From CBFCZU01 sp965602635 (GTDB lineage: Bacteria; Planctomycetota; Phycisphaerae; SM23-33), in NCBI GenBank assembly GCA_965602635.1, contig CBFCZU010000008.1:1-38882 (forward strand): a DNA stretch of 38,882 nt, in the 5' to 3' direction. The position numbers and the translations under genes are program-made. The notes beneath the pieces were generated by a model. The model ran no database searches, had not been told where the DNA came from, and saw only the letters and a list, made by a program, of their open reading frames with translations. Position 1 is the first letter of the stretch. Each line of letters starts with the position of its first letter. Below are positions 23,746-31,432 of this stretch, one piece after another.

Positions 23746-25233
23746 TCAGCTCAGTTGAAACGTCATTGCCGCCACCGACAGCGCCGGCAGCTTGGCCGTT
23801 GCCTTGCCGCCGGCGACGCTGACCTCCGCGAACGGGTGCGACTTCACCACCTCGCCCTGCTCGAACGAGTTGGCCGAGTCGGCCTGCGGGCCGGTGAGGA
23901 TCTCCCCCTCGGCCAGGGAGGCGATCGCCCGATCGGCGAGGCGGACGTGGACCTCCGCCGGCTCGTCGATGCTGCGGTTGACGGCGAAGACCTTCAGCCG
24001 GTCGGCGTCGAGGATCGCGCCGGCGTCGATGAACTTGGCCGGCCCGTAGCTGGCGCTCTCGTAGGCCGGGCCCGCCACGGCCGGGAGAAGCGAAACCCCC
24101 GCCCGACGACGCGAGAACATCTCGAAGGGGTAGAAGATCGACTGGATCAGCAGCTCGTCTCCGCGCGTGATGATCGGGGCGATCACGTTGGCGATCTGGG
24201 CGAGGTTGGCGATCTTCACCACGTCGGCGTGCCGCAGAAAGGAGTTCAGGAAACCCGCCACCACCAGCGCGTCCTCCAGGTTGTACACCTCCTCCAGCAG
24301 GTGCGGTGCGACCTTGCCGGTCCCGTCGGAGTCGTGGTTCTTGTACCACACGTTCCATTCGTCGAAGCACAGGTACGCCCGCTTGGCGGAGTTTCGCCTG
24401 GCCTGGACGAACCGGCAGGCGGCGTCCATCTCCTCGATCTGCCTGTCGATGCTGTTGGTCACGGCCAGGTAGTCGGCCGTGTCGGCGGCGGGGTTGCCCA
24501 CGTAGCGGTGCAGGCTGACGTAATCGGCCAGGTCGCCCATGTGGCCCAGCACCTGGCGGTCCCATTCCATGTACGTCGGCATCCCGGGCGAGCAGGAGCC
24601 GCAGACGACCAGCTCGATGCCGGCGTCGGCGTCCTTCATCATCTTGGCCGCCTGCTGGGCGCGGATCGCGTACTGGTCGGCGGGCACGTGCCCGAGCTGC
24701 CACTTCCCGTCCATCTCGTTGCCCAGGCACCAGAGCTTGACGCCGTGGGGCCCGGGCGAGCCGTTGGCTGCCCGCATGTCGGCGTACCTCGTCCCGGCGG
24801 GGCAGTTGCAGTACTCGACCCAGTCGCGGGCCTCCTCGGGCGTGCCGGTGCCGAGGTTGACGGTGATCATGGGCGTCCAGCCCATCTTCCGGCAGAGCTT
24901 GACGTACTCGTCGGTGCCGAAGTGGTTGGTCTCGGTGCTCTGCCAGGCCAGTTCGCGCACGGCCGGGCGGGCGTCGCGCGGGCCAACGCCGTCGAGCCAG
25001 TGATACCCGCTGGCGAAGTTGCCGCCGGGGTATCGCATGGCCGTCATGTCCAGCCGGCGGAGGGCGTCGCAGACGTCGGCGCGGAAGCCGTCCTCGTCGG
25101 CGTGGGCAGAGTTGGGGTCGTAAACGCCTTCATAGACCGCCCGCCCGATGTGCTCCAGGAAACCCCCGAAGAGGCGCTCGTCAACGGGCCCGGCGTGGAA
25201 TTCCGTGTGCAGCGTAACCGTCGTGGCTTGCAT
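23746..25233 (-). CDS. Alpha-L-arabinofuranosidase, GH51
   Basis: Releases arabinofuranose from arabinan or arabinoxylan fragments. The 495-residue protein has the GH51 layout: a TIM barrel (about 15-380) followed by a beta domain. The acid/base glutamate lies in CLGNEMDG and the nucleophile in CFDEWNVWY; RYPGGNF near the N-terminus is also a family signature. No signal peptide is present, so it probably acts on imported oligosaccharides in the cytoplasm. The ATG at 25233 is supported by GGAAGGTGAG just upstream (the frame is open to 25359). It heads a two-gene operon with araM. No arabinose isomerase, kinase or epimerase genes are in the window. Confidence 0.93.
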   Translation of the reverse strand: MQATTVTLHTEFHAGPVDERLFGGFLEHIGRAVYEGVYDPNSAHADEDGFRADVCDALRRLDMTAMRYPGGNFASGYHWLDGVGPRDARPAVRELAWQSTETNHFGTDEYVKLCRKMGWTPMITVNLGTGTPEEARDWVEYCNCPAGTRYADMRAANGSPGPHGVKLWCLGNEMDGKWQLGHVPADQYAIRAQQAAKMMKDADAGIELVVCGSCSPGMPTYMEWDRQVLGHMGDLADYVSLHRYVGNPAADTADYLAVTNSIDRQIEEMDAACRFVQARRNSAKRAYLCFDEWNVWYKNHDSDGTGKVAPHLLEEVYNLEDALVVAGFLNSFLRHADVVKIANLAQIANVIAPIITRGDELLIQSIFYPFEMFSRRRAGVSLLPAVAGPAYESASYGPAKFIDAGAILDADRLKVFAVNRSIDEPAEVHVRLADRAIASLAEGEILTGPQADSANSFEQGEVVKSHPFAEVSVAGGKATAKLPALSVAAMTFQLS

Positions 25234-25278
25234 TGGGCTCACCTTCCCGGGCGGATCGCATAGGCCGCGGGCCAGCAT

Positions 25279-25306
25279 AGTGTAACCGCCCCGCAGCCGG
25301 GGCCAA
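25279..25306 (-). promoter_or_regulatory. Likely promoter of the GH51-araM operon
   Basis: On the minus strand TTGGCC (25306-25301), 16 bp, TACACT (25284-25279); leader of about 40 nt to a gene with a strong ribosome-binding site. Confidence 0.4.
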
Positions 25307-25475
25307 ACCCCAAGCCCGCCGGCGAAAAGGGGCCCAGGAAGTGGCTGTTCCTTGCTCAAGAGGGCCTACAGGCGGGTCGATAGGCTCACAAAGCGGTGCC
25401 TCGGCGGTCGAGGCGAGTCGGGCTCGCGAGTGGTAGGGCCGCGAGCGGTTCAGTGAGGATCGAGGATACGAAACC

Positions 25476-26984
25476 ATGGACCAGGACCCCAAACCACAAG
25501 GCACGGACGAGCAGGCCCAGCCGCAGGGCGCGGTTCAGGGCGCTTCCCTTCAGACCACGGATCAGCAGGCCGGGCCTAAGTTCCGGTGGTGGAGACTCTT
25601 GGTGATCCTGCTGGTCGGCTCGGGCCTGGCGGTCGCCACTTACATGATCGCCCCGAGCATCGCCTGGAGCGAGTCGGCGAGCAAGGAAGTGCTGGTTGAC
25701 AGCCAGCGGCAGCTCCAGCACGCCGTTTCCGGGCAGGTCAGGCTGGCGAAGGACCTGGCGCGGCTGCGCAAGGAGCATGCCACCGCGCTGGAGAATGTCG
25801 AGAAGTGGGAGGTTGCCGACAAGGCCGGCCAGGCCAAGCTCACCGCTGCCAACGAGTCGATCGCCCAGATGTCCGAGCAGCTCAAGGAGGCGCAGCAGGC
25901 CGGCGAGCCGCTCAGGGAGAAGGTGGCTGCTGCGGAGCTGGCGCTGTCGGAGGCCAAGACCGAGGCCGAGGAGGCCAAAGGGCGGTCGAAGGAACTGGTG
26001 GCCCAGCTCGCCAGCGCCGCGGATTCGGCCAAGCAGCTCTCGGGCCGGCACCAGGTGCTGCTGGCCGACAACGCGAAGCTCAAGTCCGGCATGCAGGCAG
26101 GGCAGACTGACGCGGCGAAGCTCAGGGACATGCTGAGCATGCTCGACCTGGGCCCGTCCGACTGGAGCAGCGACCCGTCGGGGCGAGCGGAGATGCCCAT
26201 CACCCGCTGGGAGCTTGCCCGCTGCCTGGGCCAGCCGACGCTGTCCTTCGCCAAGGGCAGGGTCCTGACGATACGCTGGGGCAAGGCGCATACGGCCCGG
26301 ACGGTTGACGACGTCGTCACGGACATCAACGGCAAGCCCGCCTGCCGGGAGACCCTCTCCTCGGCGGCCGGTGCACGCCCCTGGTCGCCCTCCCAGCCTG
26401 GCCAGTGGCGCCTGAGCAAGGGTGAGCCGGTCCACTATGTGGACCTCGTGGCGATGTTCGGGAAGCCCGACAAGATCGGCGGCAGCGCCGCCCGGTTCCA
26501 GGCCTGCTGGACGGTCGGCGCCTGGGCGCGGGTCGTCTCGGCCACGGTCGTGAACGGTGTGGTGACGGAATTCGGCGGACGCGAGACCGACGGCGTCGTC
26601 TGCAGCGAGCTGGCCCGCCACCGCAGCGAGGCGTATGAATCGGCGACGCCCGCCGTCAAGGTCAGCACGGCCAGCGCCCGCGACTGCTACAGGCACGCCT
26701 GCCGGGCCATCGCCCAGCAGCTCAGGGACGAGGCCAACCTCCTGGCCAGAAACGGGCTTCGGCTGGAGAAGCATTCGGTCGCCCCGTTCGAGTCAGTTGG
26801 CGTCTGGATCGCGCCGAGCGACGCGTCCGGCGACGCGATGACCGTAAGGGCGGCAGTGGACTGCACCTGGGTCAAGCAGGACGGCACCGCGACCGAGCAG
26901 CGGCGGTACGTGGTCGTCATCTTCGCCGGCAGCGGGGGAAAGCGGGAGGTGAGTGAGTTCGCCGTACTCACGCCGGGGGAATGA
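25476..26984 (+). CDS. Membrane-anchored coiled-coil protein with two BamE/SmpA-like segments
   Basis: Unknown function. The 502-residue protein has a Gln/Pro-rich cytoplasmic tail (1-38), one membrane helix (about 39-62), and a long Ala/Glu/Lys-rich coiled coil (about 75-210) outside the membrane. Two similar units follow: one around PITRWELARCLGQPTLSFAKGR, the other around VHYVDLVAMFGKPDKIGGSA; each starts with a helix ending in G-(K/Q)-P and continues into strands, as in BamE/SmpA-like folds. The last 110 residues form another unassigned domain. The ATG at 25476 follows GAGGATACGAAACC. It stands alone and is followed by a strong terminator. The BamE likeness is a fold-level guess. Confidence 0.6.
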   Translation: MDQDPKPQGTDEQAQPQGAVQGASLQTTDQQAGPKFRWWRLLVILLVGSGLAVATYMIAPSIAWSESASKEVLVDSQRQLQHAVSGQVRLAKDLARLRKEHATALENVEKWEVADKAGQAKLTAANESIAQMSEQLKEAQQAGEPLREKVAAAELALSEAKTEAEEAKGRSKELVAQLASAADSAKQLSGRHQVLLADNAKLKSGMQAGQTDAAKLRDMLSMLDLGPSDWSSDPSGRAEMPITRWELARCLGQPTLSFAKGRVLTIRWGKAHTARTVDDVVTDINGKPACRETLSSAAGARPWSPSQPGQWRLSKGEPVHYVDLVAMFGKPDKIGGSAARFQACWTVGAWARVVSATVVNGVVTEFGGRETDGVVCSELARHRSEAYESATPAVKVSTASARDCYRHACRAIAQQLRDEANLLARNGLRLEKHSVAPFESVGVWIAPSDASGDAMTVRAAVDCTWVKQDGTATEQRRYVVVIFAGSGGKREVSEFAVLTPGE

Positions 26985-27022
26985 CGAACGGAGTCTTACG
27001 GAACGCCAACGGAGGAGTGGCA

Positions 27023-27064
27023 CGGCGTGGCGGGATAGGAGGTGTTCCGCCACGCCGGCTTTTT
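27023..27064 (+). terminator. Rho-independent terminator after the coiled-coil gene
   Basis: An 11-bp perfect stem, CGGCGTGGCGG (27023-27033) with CCGCCACGCCG (27047-27057), a 13-nt loop and then GC plus five T (27060-27064). It lies 38 bp after the stop codon at 26984. Confidence 0.85.
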
Positions 27065-27084
27065 GCGCGGCGGGCGGGGGGCCT

Positions 27085-28482
27085 TCACACCAGGAACTTA
27101 TCGTCGGTCCTGGCGAAGGCGGCGACCTCCCGGGCCAGGCACTCGTGTCCTGCCCTGCCCATCCGGGCGAAGGTGGCCCTCTTGATGAGCTCCACTGCCG
27201 GCTGGTCGTAGGCGTTGACGTTCATCAGCTCGCCCATCAGTGAGGTGACGAACTCGTAGAGGTAGATGAACGCCCCGACCGACTCGGGATCGACGGCGTC
27301 GAAGCGGATCGTCACGCTCGGGCGGCGGGCCAGCATCAGGGCGTACTCCATGCCCACCTTCTCGTCGCCCAGCAGCCTCGAGAGCTTCGCCTTGCCCAGG
27401 TACGCCATCCCCTCGAACTCCCCGAGTGTATCGGGGATGCGGACGTCGCGCGGGTGCCTGGCGACGCTGAGGAAGACCACCAGCTTGTCCTCGGGGCCCT
27501 CCAGGTAGAGCTGCGCCTGGCTGTGCTGGTCGGTGGCGCCCAGTGCCCTCACGGGCGTGGGTCCGGCGAAGACCTGCTCGCCGGCGCGGTCGAGCCTCTT
27601 GCCCAGCGATTCGGCCCAGAGCTGGCGGTACCAGTCGGCCAGGGCCGACAGGCGGTTGGAGTAGGGCATCATCACGTGGATGGCCCTGCCGCGGGCGCAG
27701 AGCAGGTACTTGATCGCCGCCAGCATGCAGGCGGGGTTGGCTCGCCAGTCGCCGTCGGCGGCGCGCCTGGCCATCTCGGCGGCGCCGGCCAGCAGGGCGT
27801 CGATGTCGATTCCGCACATGGCGGCGCTGAAGAGCCCCACCGGGCTGAGCACGCTGAACCGCCCGCCCACATCGGGCGGGACGCTCAGCGTGGCATAGCC
27901 GTCGGCCAGCGCCACCTCGCGCAGCGTGCCCTTCTCGGCGTCGGTCGTGGCGACGATCTGCCGGGCGAAGCCCTCGCCCAGCCTCTTGCGGAGCATCTCG
28001 CGGACGATCATGAACTGGGCGGCCGTCTCCGCCGTCTCGCCGCTCTTGGATATCACGTTGAACACCGTGGTCCCCAGCCGCCTCCCGAGCAGCGCCAGCA
28101 CGTCGCCCACCAGCGCAGGATCGACGTTGTCCAGCACGAAAAGCCTCGGCCCCGGGCGCCTGCGGTCGCTCAGCAGGTTGTAGGTGGACGGGTTCAGCGC
28201 GGTCTGAAGGGCGATGTTGCCCAGCGCCGAGCCGCCGATGCCGAGCACGACCAGGTCGGTGGTGCCCTTCCGGTATCGGCACGCCATCTCGGCGACGGCG
28301 TCGCGGTGGTCGCTCCGGCCGGGCAGGGCAGCGTAGCCCAGATTGCCGGCGTTGATCTGCCCCATTACGGCGCTGTGGGCGGCGGCGAGCCGCGCGGAGA
28401 TGCCCTCCAGCTCGGCCTGCGAGACGCCGCCCGCCTCGCCGACCGTCTCCGCGGCGGAGTTCTTCCAGTAGAGCTTGATCAT
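27085..28482 (-). CDS. pgi: Glucose-6-phosphate isomerase
   Basis: Interconverts glucose 6-phosphate and fructose 6-phosphate in glycolysis. At 465 residues it is of the shorter bacterial type (E. coli Pgi has about 550). Both SIS domains are recognisable: VVLGIGGSALGN, VISKSGETAETA with the phosphate-binding SGET, and TPVRALGATDQHSQAQLYLEG with the catalytic Q-x-H-S-Q-like segment; the C-terminal helix with the conserved lysine (ELIKRATFARMG) is present. The ATG at 28482 (MIKLYW) has GGCAGGA upstream and is preferred over the long open frame to 28608. It faces the terminator of the coiled-coil gene and diverges from the PrsW-like gene. Confidence 0.95.
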   Translation of the reverse strand: MIKLYWKNSAAETVGEAGGVSQAELEGISARLAAAHSAVMGQINAGNLGYAALPGRSDHRDAVAEMACRYRKGTTDLVVLGIGGSALGNIALQTALNPSTYNLLSDRRRPGPRLFVLDNVDPALVGDVLALLGRRLGTTVFNVISKSGETAETAAQFMIVREMLRKRLGEGFARQIVATTDAEKGTLREVALADGYATLSVPPDVGGRFSVLSPVGLFSAAMCGIDIDALLAGAAEMARRAADGDWRANPACMLAAIKYLLCARGRAIHVMMPYSNRLSALADWYRQLWAESLGKRLDRAGEQVFAGPTPVRALGATDQHSQAQLYLEGPEDKLVVFLSVARHPRDVRIPDTLGEFEGMAYLGKAKLSRLLGDEKVGMEYALMLARRPSVTIRFDAVDPESVGAFIYLYEFVTSLMGELMNVNAYDQPAVELIKRATFARMGRAGHECLAREVAAFARTDDKFLV

Positions 28483-28513
28483 GGCAGGTCCTGCCCTGAG
28501 CTGGTCCGCATCT

Positions 28514-28542
28514 AGCTTATGGCCGAAGGCACGCGGCGTAAA
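28514..28542 (-). promoter_or_regulatory. Possible promoter of pgi
   Basis: Minus strand TTTACG (28542-28537), 17 bp, TAAGCT (28519-28514). The -10 is weak. Confidence 0.3.
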
Positions 28543-28579
28543 GCGGCGAGTCGGCGTTTTCCCCAGGGGGCCATGCGCA

Positions 28580-28608
28580 TCGACCGGGCCGGCGGTCTGT
28601 GGTATCAT
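28580..28608 (+). promoter_or_regulatory. Promoter of the PrsW-like gene
   Basis: TCGACC (28580-28585), 17 bp, TATCAT (28603-28608). Leader of about 11 nt with GGGGTGAG just before the ATG at 28626. Confidence 0.5.
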
Positions 28609-28625
28609 TTGCCCGGGGTGAGCGA

Positions 28626-29267
28626 ATGCTGCCGGACGGCGAAGACAAGGCGAACGACCTCAGCGGCGAGCCAATCTCCGCGCCGGGCTCGCAGCAGCAG
28701 CCGCTGACCGATACCGGAGCGACCTCGCTGGTGGACGCCGCGCCCCGCCCGCGGGTGCTGCTGGCGTATCTGGTGGCCATGGTCGGCGGCGTGGTGGGCA
28801 TTCCCGCCGCCATCATGCAGGAATCACAGCGTTTTTCCGGCCTGTGGCTGGGGGCGATCGTCGTCGCACCGCTCGTGGAGGAGGTCGTCAAGCCCGTCGG
28901 CGTCATGTTCATCATGGAGAAACGCTTCCACTGGCTCCGCAGCCGCCGGCAGGTGGTCGCCATGGCGGCGCTGGGGGCGGTCGTCTTCGCCACCCTCGAG
29001 AACCTGATGTTCATCCATATCGCCCACCGCGATCCCTCCGCGGCGTACATGGCCTGGCGGTACCTGGTGTGCACGTCCCTTCACGTCGCGGCCTCGACTG
29101 TCTTCGGCCTGGGCCTGGCCAGGACGTGGCAGAGGATGCGTCAGACGGGCGGCCGGTTCAGGATCAAGGGGCTGCTGTGGCCTTATCTAGCGGCCGTCGG
29201 GCTGCACGCCGCCTACAACACCACGGCGCTGATTCTCGAGAAATCGGGCGTTCTGACCTTCGACTGA
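28626..29267 (+). CDS. PrsW-like intramembrane metalloprotease
   Basis: A membrane protein of 213 residues with the PrsW/CAAX-protease pattern: APLVEEVVKP (the EExxK motif), ATLENLMF with a further glutamate, and histidines in LHVAAS and GLHAAYN near the C-terminus, all inside or beside membrane helices. PrsW of Bacillus cleaves the anti-sigma factor RsiW; no anti-sigma or sigma gene is in the window, so the substrate is unknown. The N-terminal 50 residues are polar and low-complexity. The ATG at 28626 is preferred because of GGGGTGAG upstream and the promoter spacing; the frame opens at 28599. It precedes purM by 60 bp, but purM has its own -10 box. Confidence 0.8.
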   Translation: MLPDGEDKANDLSGEPISAPGSQQQPLTDTGATSLVDAAPRPRVLLAYLVAMVGGVVGIPAAIMQESQRFSGLWLGAIVVAPLVEEVVKPVGVMFIMEKRFHWLRSRRQVVAMAALGAVVFATLENLMFIHIAHRDPSAAYMAWRYLVCTSLHVAASTVFGLGLARTWQRMRQTGGRFRIKGLLWPYLAAVGLHAAYNTTALILEKSGVLTFD

Positions 29268-29291
29268 TTCCCCGGTTGAGCCGGGTCGCCG

Positions 29292-29320
29292 CTGGAAAAT
29301 CTCGCCGGCCCTGCTATGAT
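29292..29320 (+). promoter_or_regulatory. -10 of purM, leaderless spacing
   Basis: TATGAT (29315-29320) lies seven bases before the ATG at 29328; the -35, CTGGAA at 17 bp, is weak. No ribosome-binding site precedes the ATG. Confidence 0.45.
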
Positions 29321-29327
29321 GTCGCCC

Positions 29328-30446
29328 ATGGCGAAACGGAGTTCCAAAGCGAAGCCCTCCGCCCGCCGCCGCGGCCGCTCCGCCAAGCCCATGACCTACA
29401 AGGAAGCCGGCGTGGACACAGACGCCGGCGAGGAGATGGTCGAGGGCATCCGCGAGCTTGTCACCAAGACCTACTCGCCCCGGGTGGTGGGGACGCTGGG
29501 CGGGTTCGCCGGGCTCTTCAGCCTGGACTTCAAGCAGAAGCTGCTCCGCCGCAACTACCGCGACCCGGTGCTGGTTTCCTGCTGCGACGGCGTGGGCACG
29601 AAGCTGAAGGTCGCCTTCATGACCGGCAAGCTGGACACCGTGGGGATCGACCTGGTGGCCATGAGCGCCAACGACCTGGTCTGCACCGGGGCCGAGCCGC
29701 TGTTCTTCCTGGACTACGTCGCCGTCGGGCTGCTGGAGCCGCAGCGCATGCGCGACATCATTGCCGGCGTGTCGGCGGGCTGCCTGCAGGCGGGGCTGGC
29801 CCTGCTGGGCGGCGAGACGGCGGAGATGCCCGACTTCTACAAGCCCAAGGAGTTCGACATGGCCGGCTTCGCCGTCGGGGTCGTCGAGCGGAGCCGCATC
29901 CTAGACTCCAGCAGGGTCGCCCCCGGCGACGCGGTGATCGCGCTGGGCTCCGACGGGCTGCACTCCAACGGCTACGGGCTGGCGCGGAGGGCCATCTTCG
30001 AGCGCGCCGCCCTCAAGACTTCCGACCGTCCCGCCGAACTCGGCGGCGCCACCGTCGGCGAAGCCATGCTCCGCCCAACGCGCATATACGTCAAGCCGGT
30101 CCTGGACGTGCTCGGGGCCTACAAGGTCCGCCACGTGGTAAAGGCCATGGCCCACATCACCGGCGGCGGGCTGGGAGGCAATCTGCTGCGCGTCCTGGGC
30201 GAGGGGCTGACCGCCCGCCTGAGGCGGTCGGGATGGGACGTGCCGGGCATCTTCGAGCTGATCGCCCGCGCCGGGCCTGTGGACTCGGTGGAGATGTTCC
30301 GGGTGTTCAACATGGGCGTGGGCTTCGTGATGATCGTCTCGGCCGCTCACGCGGCGCCGGTTATGGCCAGGCTGCGTAAGGCCGGCGAGCGATGCTGGCT
30401 GCTGGGCAAGGTGGTCAAGGGAGGCCCGGCGCTGCAATGGTCGTGA
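29328..30446 (+). CDS. purM: Phosphoribosylformylglycinamidine cyclo-ligase
   Basis: ATP-dependent closure of the imidazole ring (FGAM to AIR), fifth step of purine synthesis. The 372-residue protein has both PurM domains with clear motifs: MTYKEAGVD at the start of the fold, SCCDGVGTKLKVAF, MSANDLVCTGAEPLFFLDY, GGETAEMP, SDGLHSNGY, and HITGGGLGGNL in the second domain. An N-terminal tail of about 20 residues rich in Lys and Arg precedes the fold; it is an addition to the common length near 345. ATG at 29328 is preferred over the ATG at 29316 because the latter overlaps the -10 box. Other purine genes are not near. Confidence 0.96.
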   Translation: MAKRSSKAKPSARRRGRSAKPMTYKEAGVDTDAGEEMVEGIRELVTKTYSPRVVGTLGGFAGLFSLDFKQKLLRRNYRDPVLVSCCDGVGTKLKVAFMTGKLDTVGIDLVAMSANDLVCTGAEPLFFLDYVAVGLLEPQRMRDIIAGVSAGCLQAGLALLGGETAEMPDFYKPKEFDMAGFAVGVVERSRILDSSRVAPGDAVIALGSDGLHSNGYGLARRAIFERAALKTSDRPAELGGATVGEAMLRPTRIYVKPVLDVLGAYKVRHVVKAMAHITGGGLGGNLLRVLGEGLTARLRRSGWDVPGIFELIARAGPVDSVEMFRVFNMGVGFVMIVSAAHAAPVMARLRKAGERCWLLGKVVKGGPALQWS

Positions 30447-30464
30447 GGGCGGCAGTAATGCCCT

Positions 30465-30493
30465 TTGGCCCCGGGGGGGGGATTTCGTACAAT
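30465..30493 (+). promoter_or_regulatory. Promoter of the alpha/beta hydrolase gene, near-leaderless
   Basis: TTGGCC (30465-30470), exactly 17 bp, TACAAT (30488-30493), then ten bases to the ATG at 30504; a leader of about three bases is expected. Confidence 0.6.
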
Positions 30494-30503
30494 CGCATCC
30501 GCC

Positions 30504-31361
30504 ATGCATCGGTGCTTGATACTTATCTTTCTGGCGGGGCTGGCGGCGGGCGCGGGCTGTGCCCGGAGCCAGCCGTTCGTCACCCCCCAGCGGCTCGACC
30601 GCGGGCTGGTCATGGTCCTGACCGGTATCGAGGGGCAAAGCCGCCTCAACGAGGACATCTGCCGCGGGCTCAACGACGGCGGCGTCAACTGGGCCATCGA
30701 GCTGGTCGATTGGACCGCCCTGCGGGGGGGGCTGCTGCTGAACCTGTGGTCGGAGCAGCGCAACCACCAACGGGCCGAGGAGCTCGCCGACCGCGTCGTG
30801 CGTTATCAGGCGTCGCATCCCGGCCGCCCGGTGGCGCTTCTCGGCCAGAGCGGCGGCGGGGCGATGGCCGTGTGGATCGCCGAGGCGCTGCCGCCCGGCG
30901 GGCGCGTCGAGGCGGTCGTCCTGCTGGCGGCCTCGCTCAGCCCGGGCTATCAACTGGACGAGGCCCTCACCAGGGCCGGACGCGGCGTCATCAGCTTCCA
31001 TTCCCGCAAGGACTGGGTCTGTGCGAGCACGGCCGTGACAGGCACGATGGACGGCGAGCACACCCTCTCGGCCGGGCGGGTGGGCTTCGACGTGCCCGCA
31101 CGGGCGGCCTCCCTGGGCCCGTACCAAAAGCTCTTCCAGGTCGCCTGGCACGAGCAGATGGAGCAGTCCGGGCACGTCGGCGGGCATCTCACCAGCGGCG
31201 CCCGCGATTTCGTGGCCCGCTACGTGGCCCCGATGATCCGGTCCGAGAAGTGGGACGATTCGCTCATAAAGGCCGTCCTGGCCGGTGAGGCGCTGCCGCC
31301 CGGCGAGGCCGGGGCCGTGGACGCCGGCCGAAAAGAAGGGCTTTTCCCCGACGGGCAGTAG
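30504..31361 (+). CDS. Exported alpha/beta-hydrolase-fold protein
   Basis: Function unknown beyond the fold. The 285-residue protein starts with a hydrophobic signal (MHRCLILIFLAGLAAGAGC) that ends in a cysteine like a lipoprotein, although the lipobox (GAGC) lacks the usual leucine at -3. The nucleophile elbow is GQSGGG in VALLGQSGGGAMA, after a strand; a histidine near WHEQMEQSGHVGGH could complete a catalytic triad. A DIC-G-LND segment near the N-terminus takes the place of an oxyanion loop. The start is chosen for the signal peptide and for the promoter ten bases upstream. It lies between purM and the radical SAM gene, which has its own -10 box. A lipase, esterase or peptidase role cannot be separated. 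Confidence 0.75.
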   Translation: MHRCLILIFLAGLAAGAGCARSQPFVTPQRLDRGLVMVLTGIEGQSRLNEDICRGLNDGGVNWAIELVDWTALRGGLLLNLWSEQRNHQRAEELADRVVRYQASHPGRPVALLGQSGGGAMAVWIAEALPPGGRVEAVVLLAASLSPGYQLDEALTRAGRGVISFHSRKDWVCASTAVTGTMDGEHTLSAGRVGFDVPARAASLGPYQKLFQVAWHEQMEQSGHVGGHLTSGARDFVARYVAPMIRSEKWDDSLIKAVLAGEALPPGEAGAVDAGRKEGLFPDGQ

Positions 31362-31380
31362 GTTCTGGCCGCGGGACCGG

Positions 31381-31386
31381 TATAAT
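31381..31386 (+). promoter_or_regulatory. -10 box upstream of the radical SAM gene
   Basis: A perfect TATAAT at 31381-31386, 46 bp before the ATG, without a good -35. The leader ends with AGGAT as ribosome site. Confidence 0.4.
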
Positions 31387-31432
31387 CGCACCCGCGGCGG
31401 CGAGGTGCCGCTGACGGGCAGGATTACGTGTA

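Noticed and set aside
22391..23758. Long plus-strand frame opposite araM
   Set aside because: Shadow of the dehydrogenase gene, with no family motifs; runs through the hairpin cluster.
30392..31288. Frame overlapping the alpha/beta hydrolase in another phase
   Set aside because: Arg/Gly/Ala-rich shadow; the other phase has a signal peptide, a GQSGGG elbow and a promoter.
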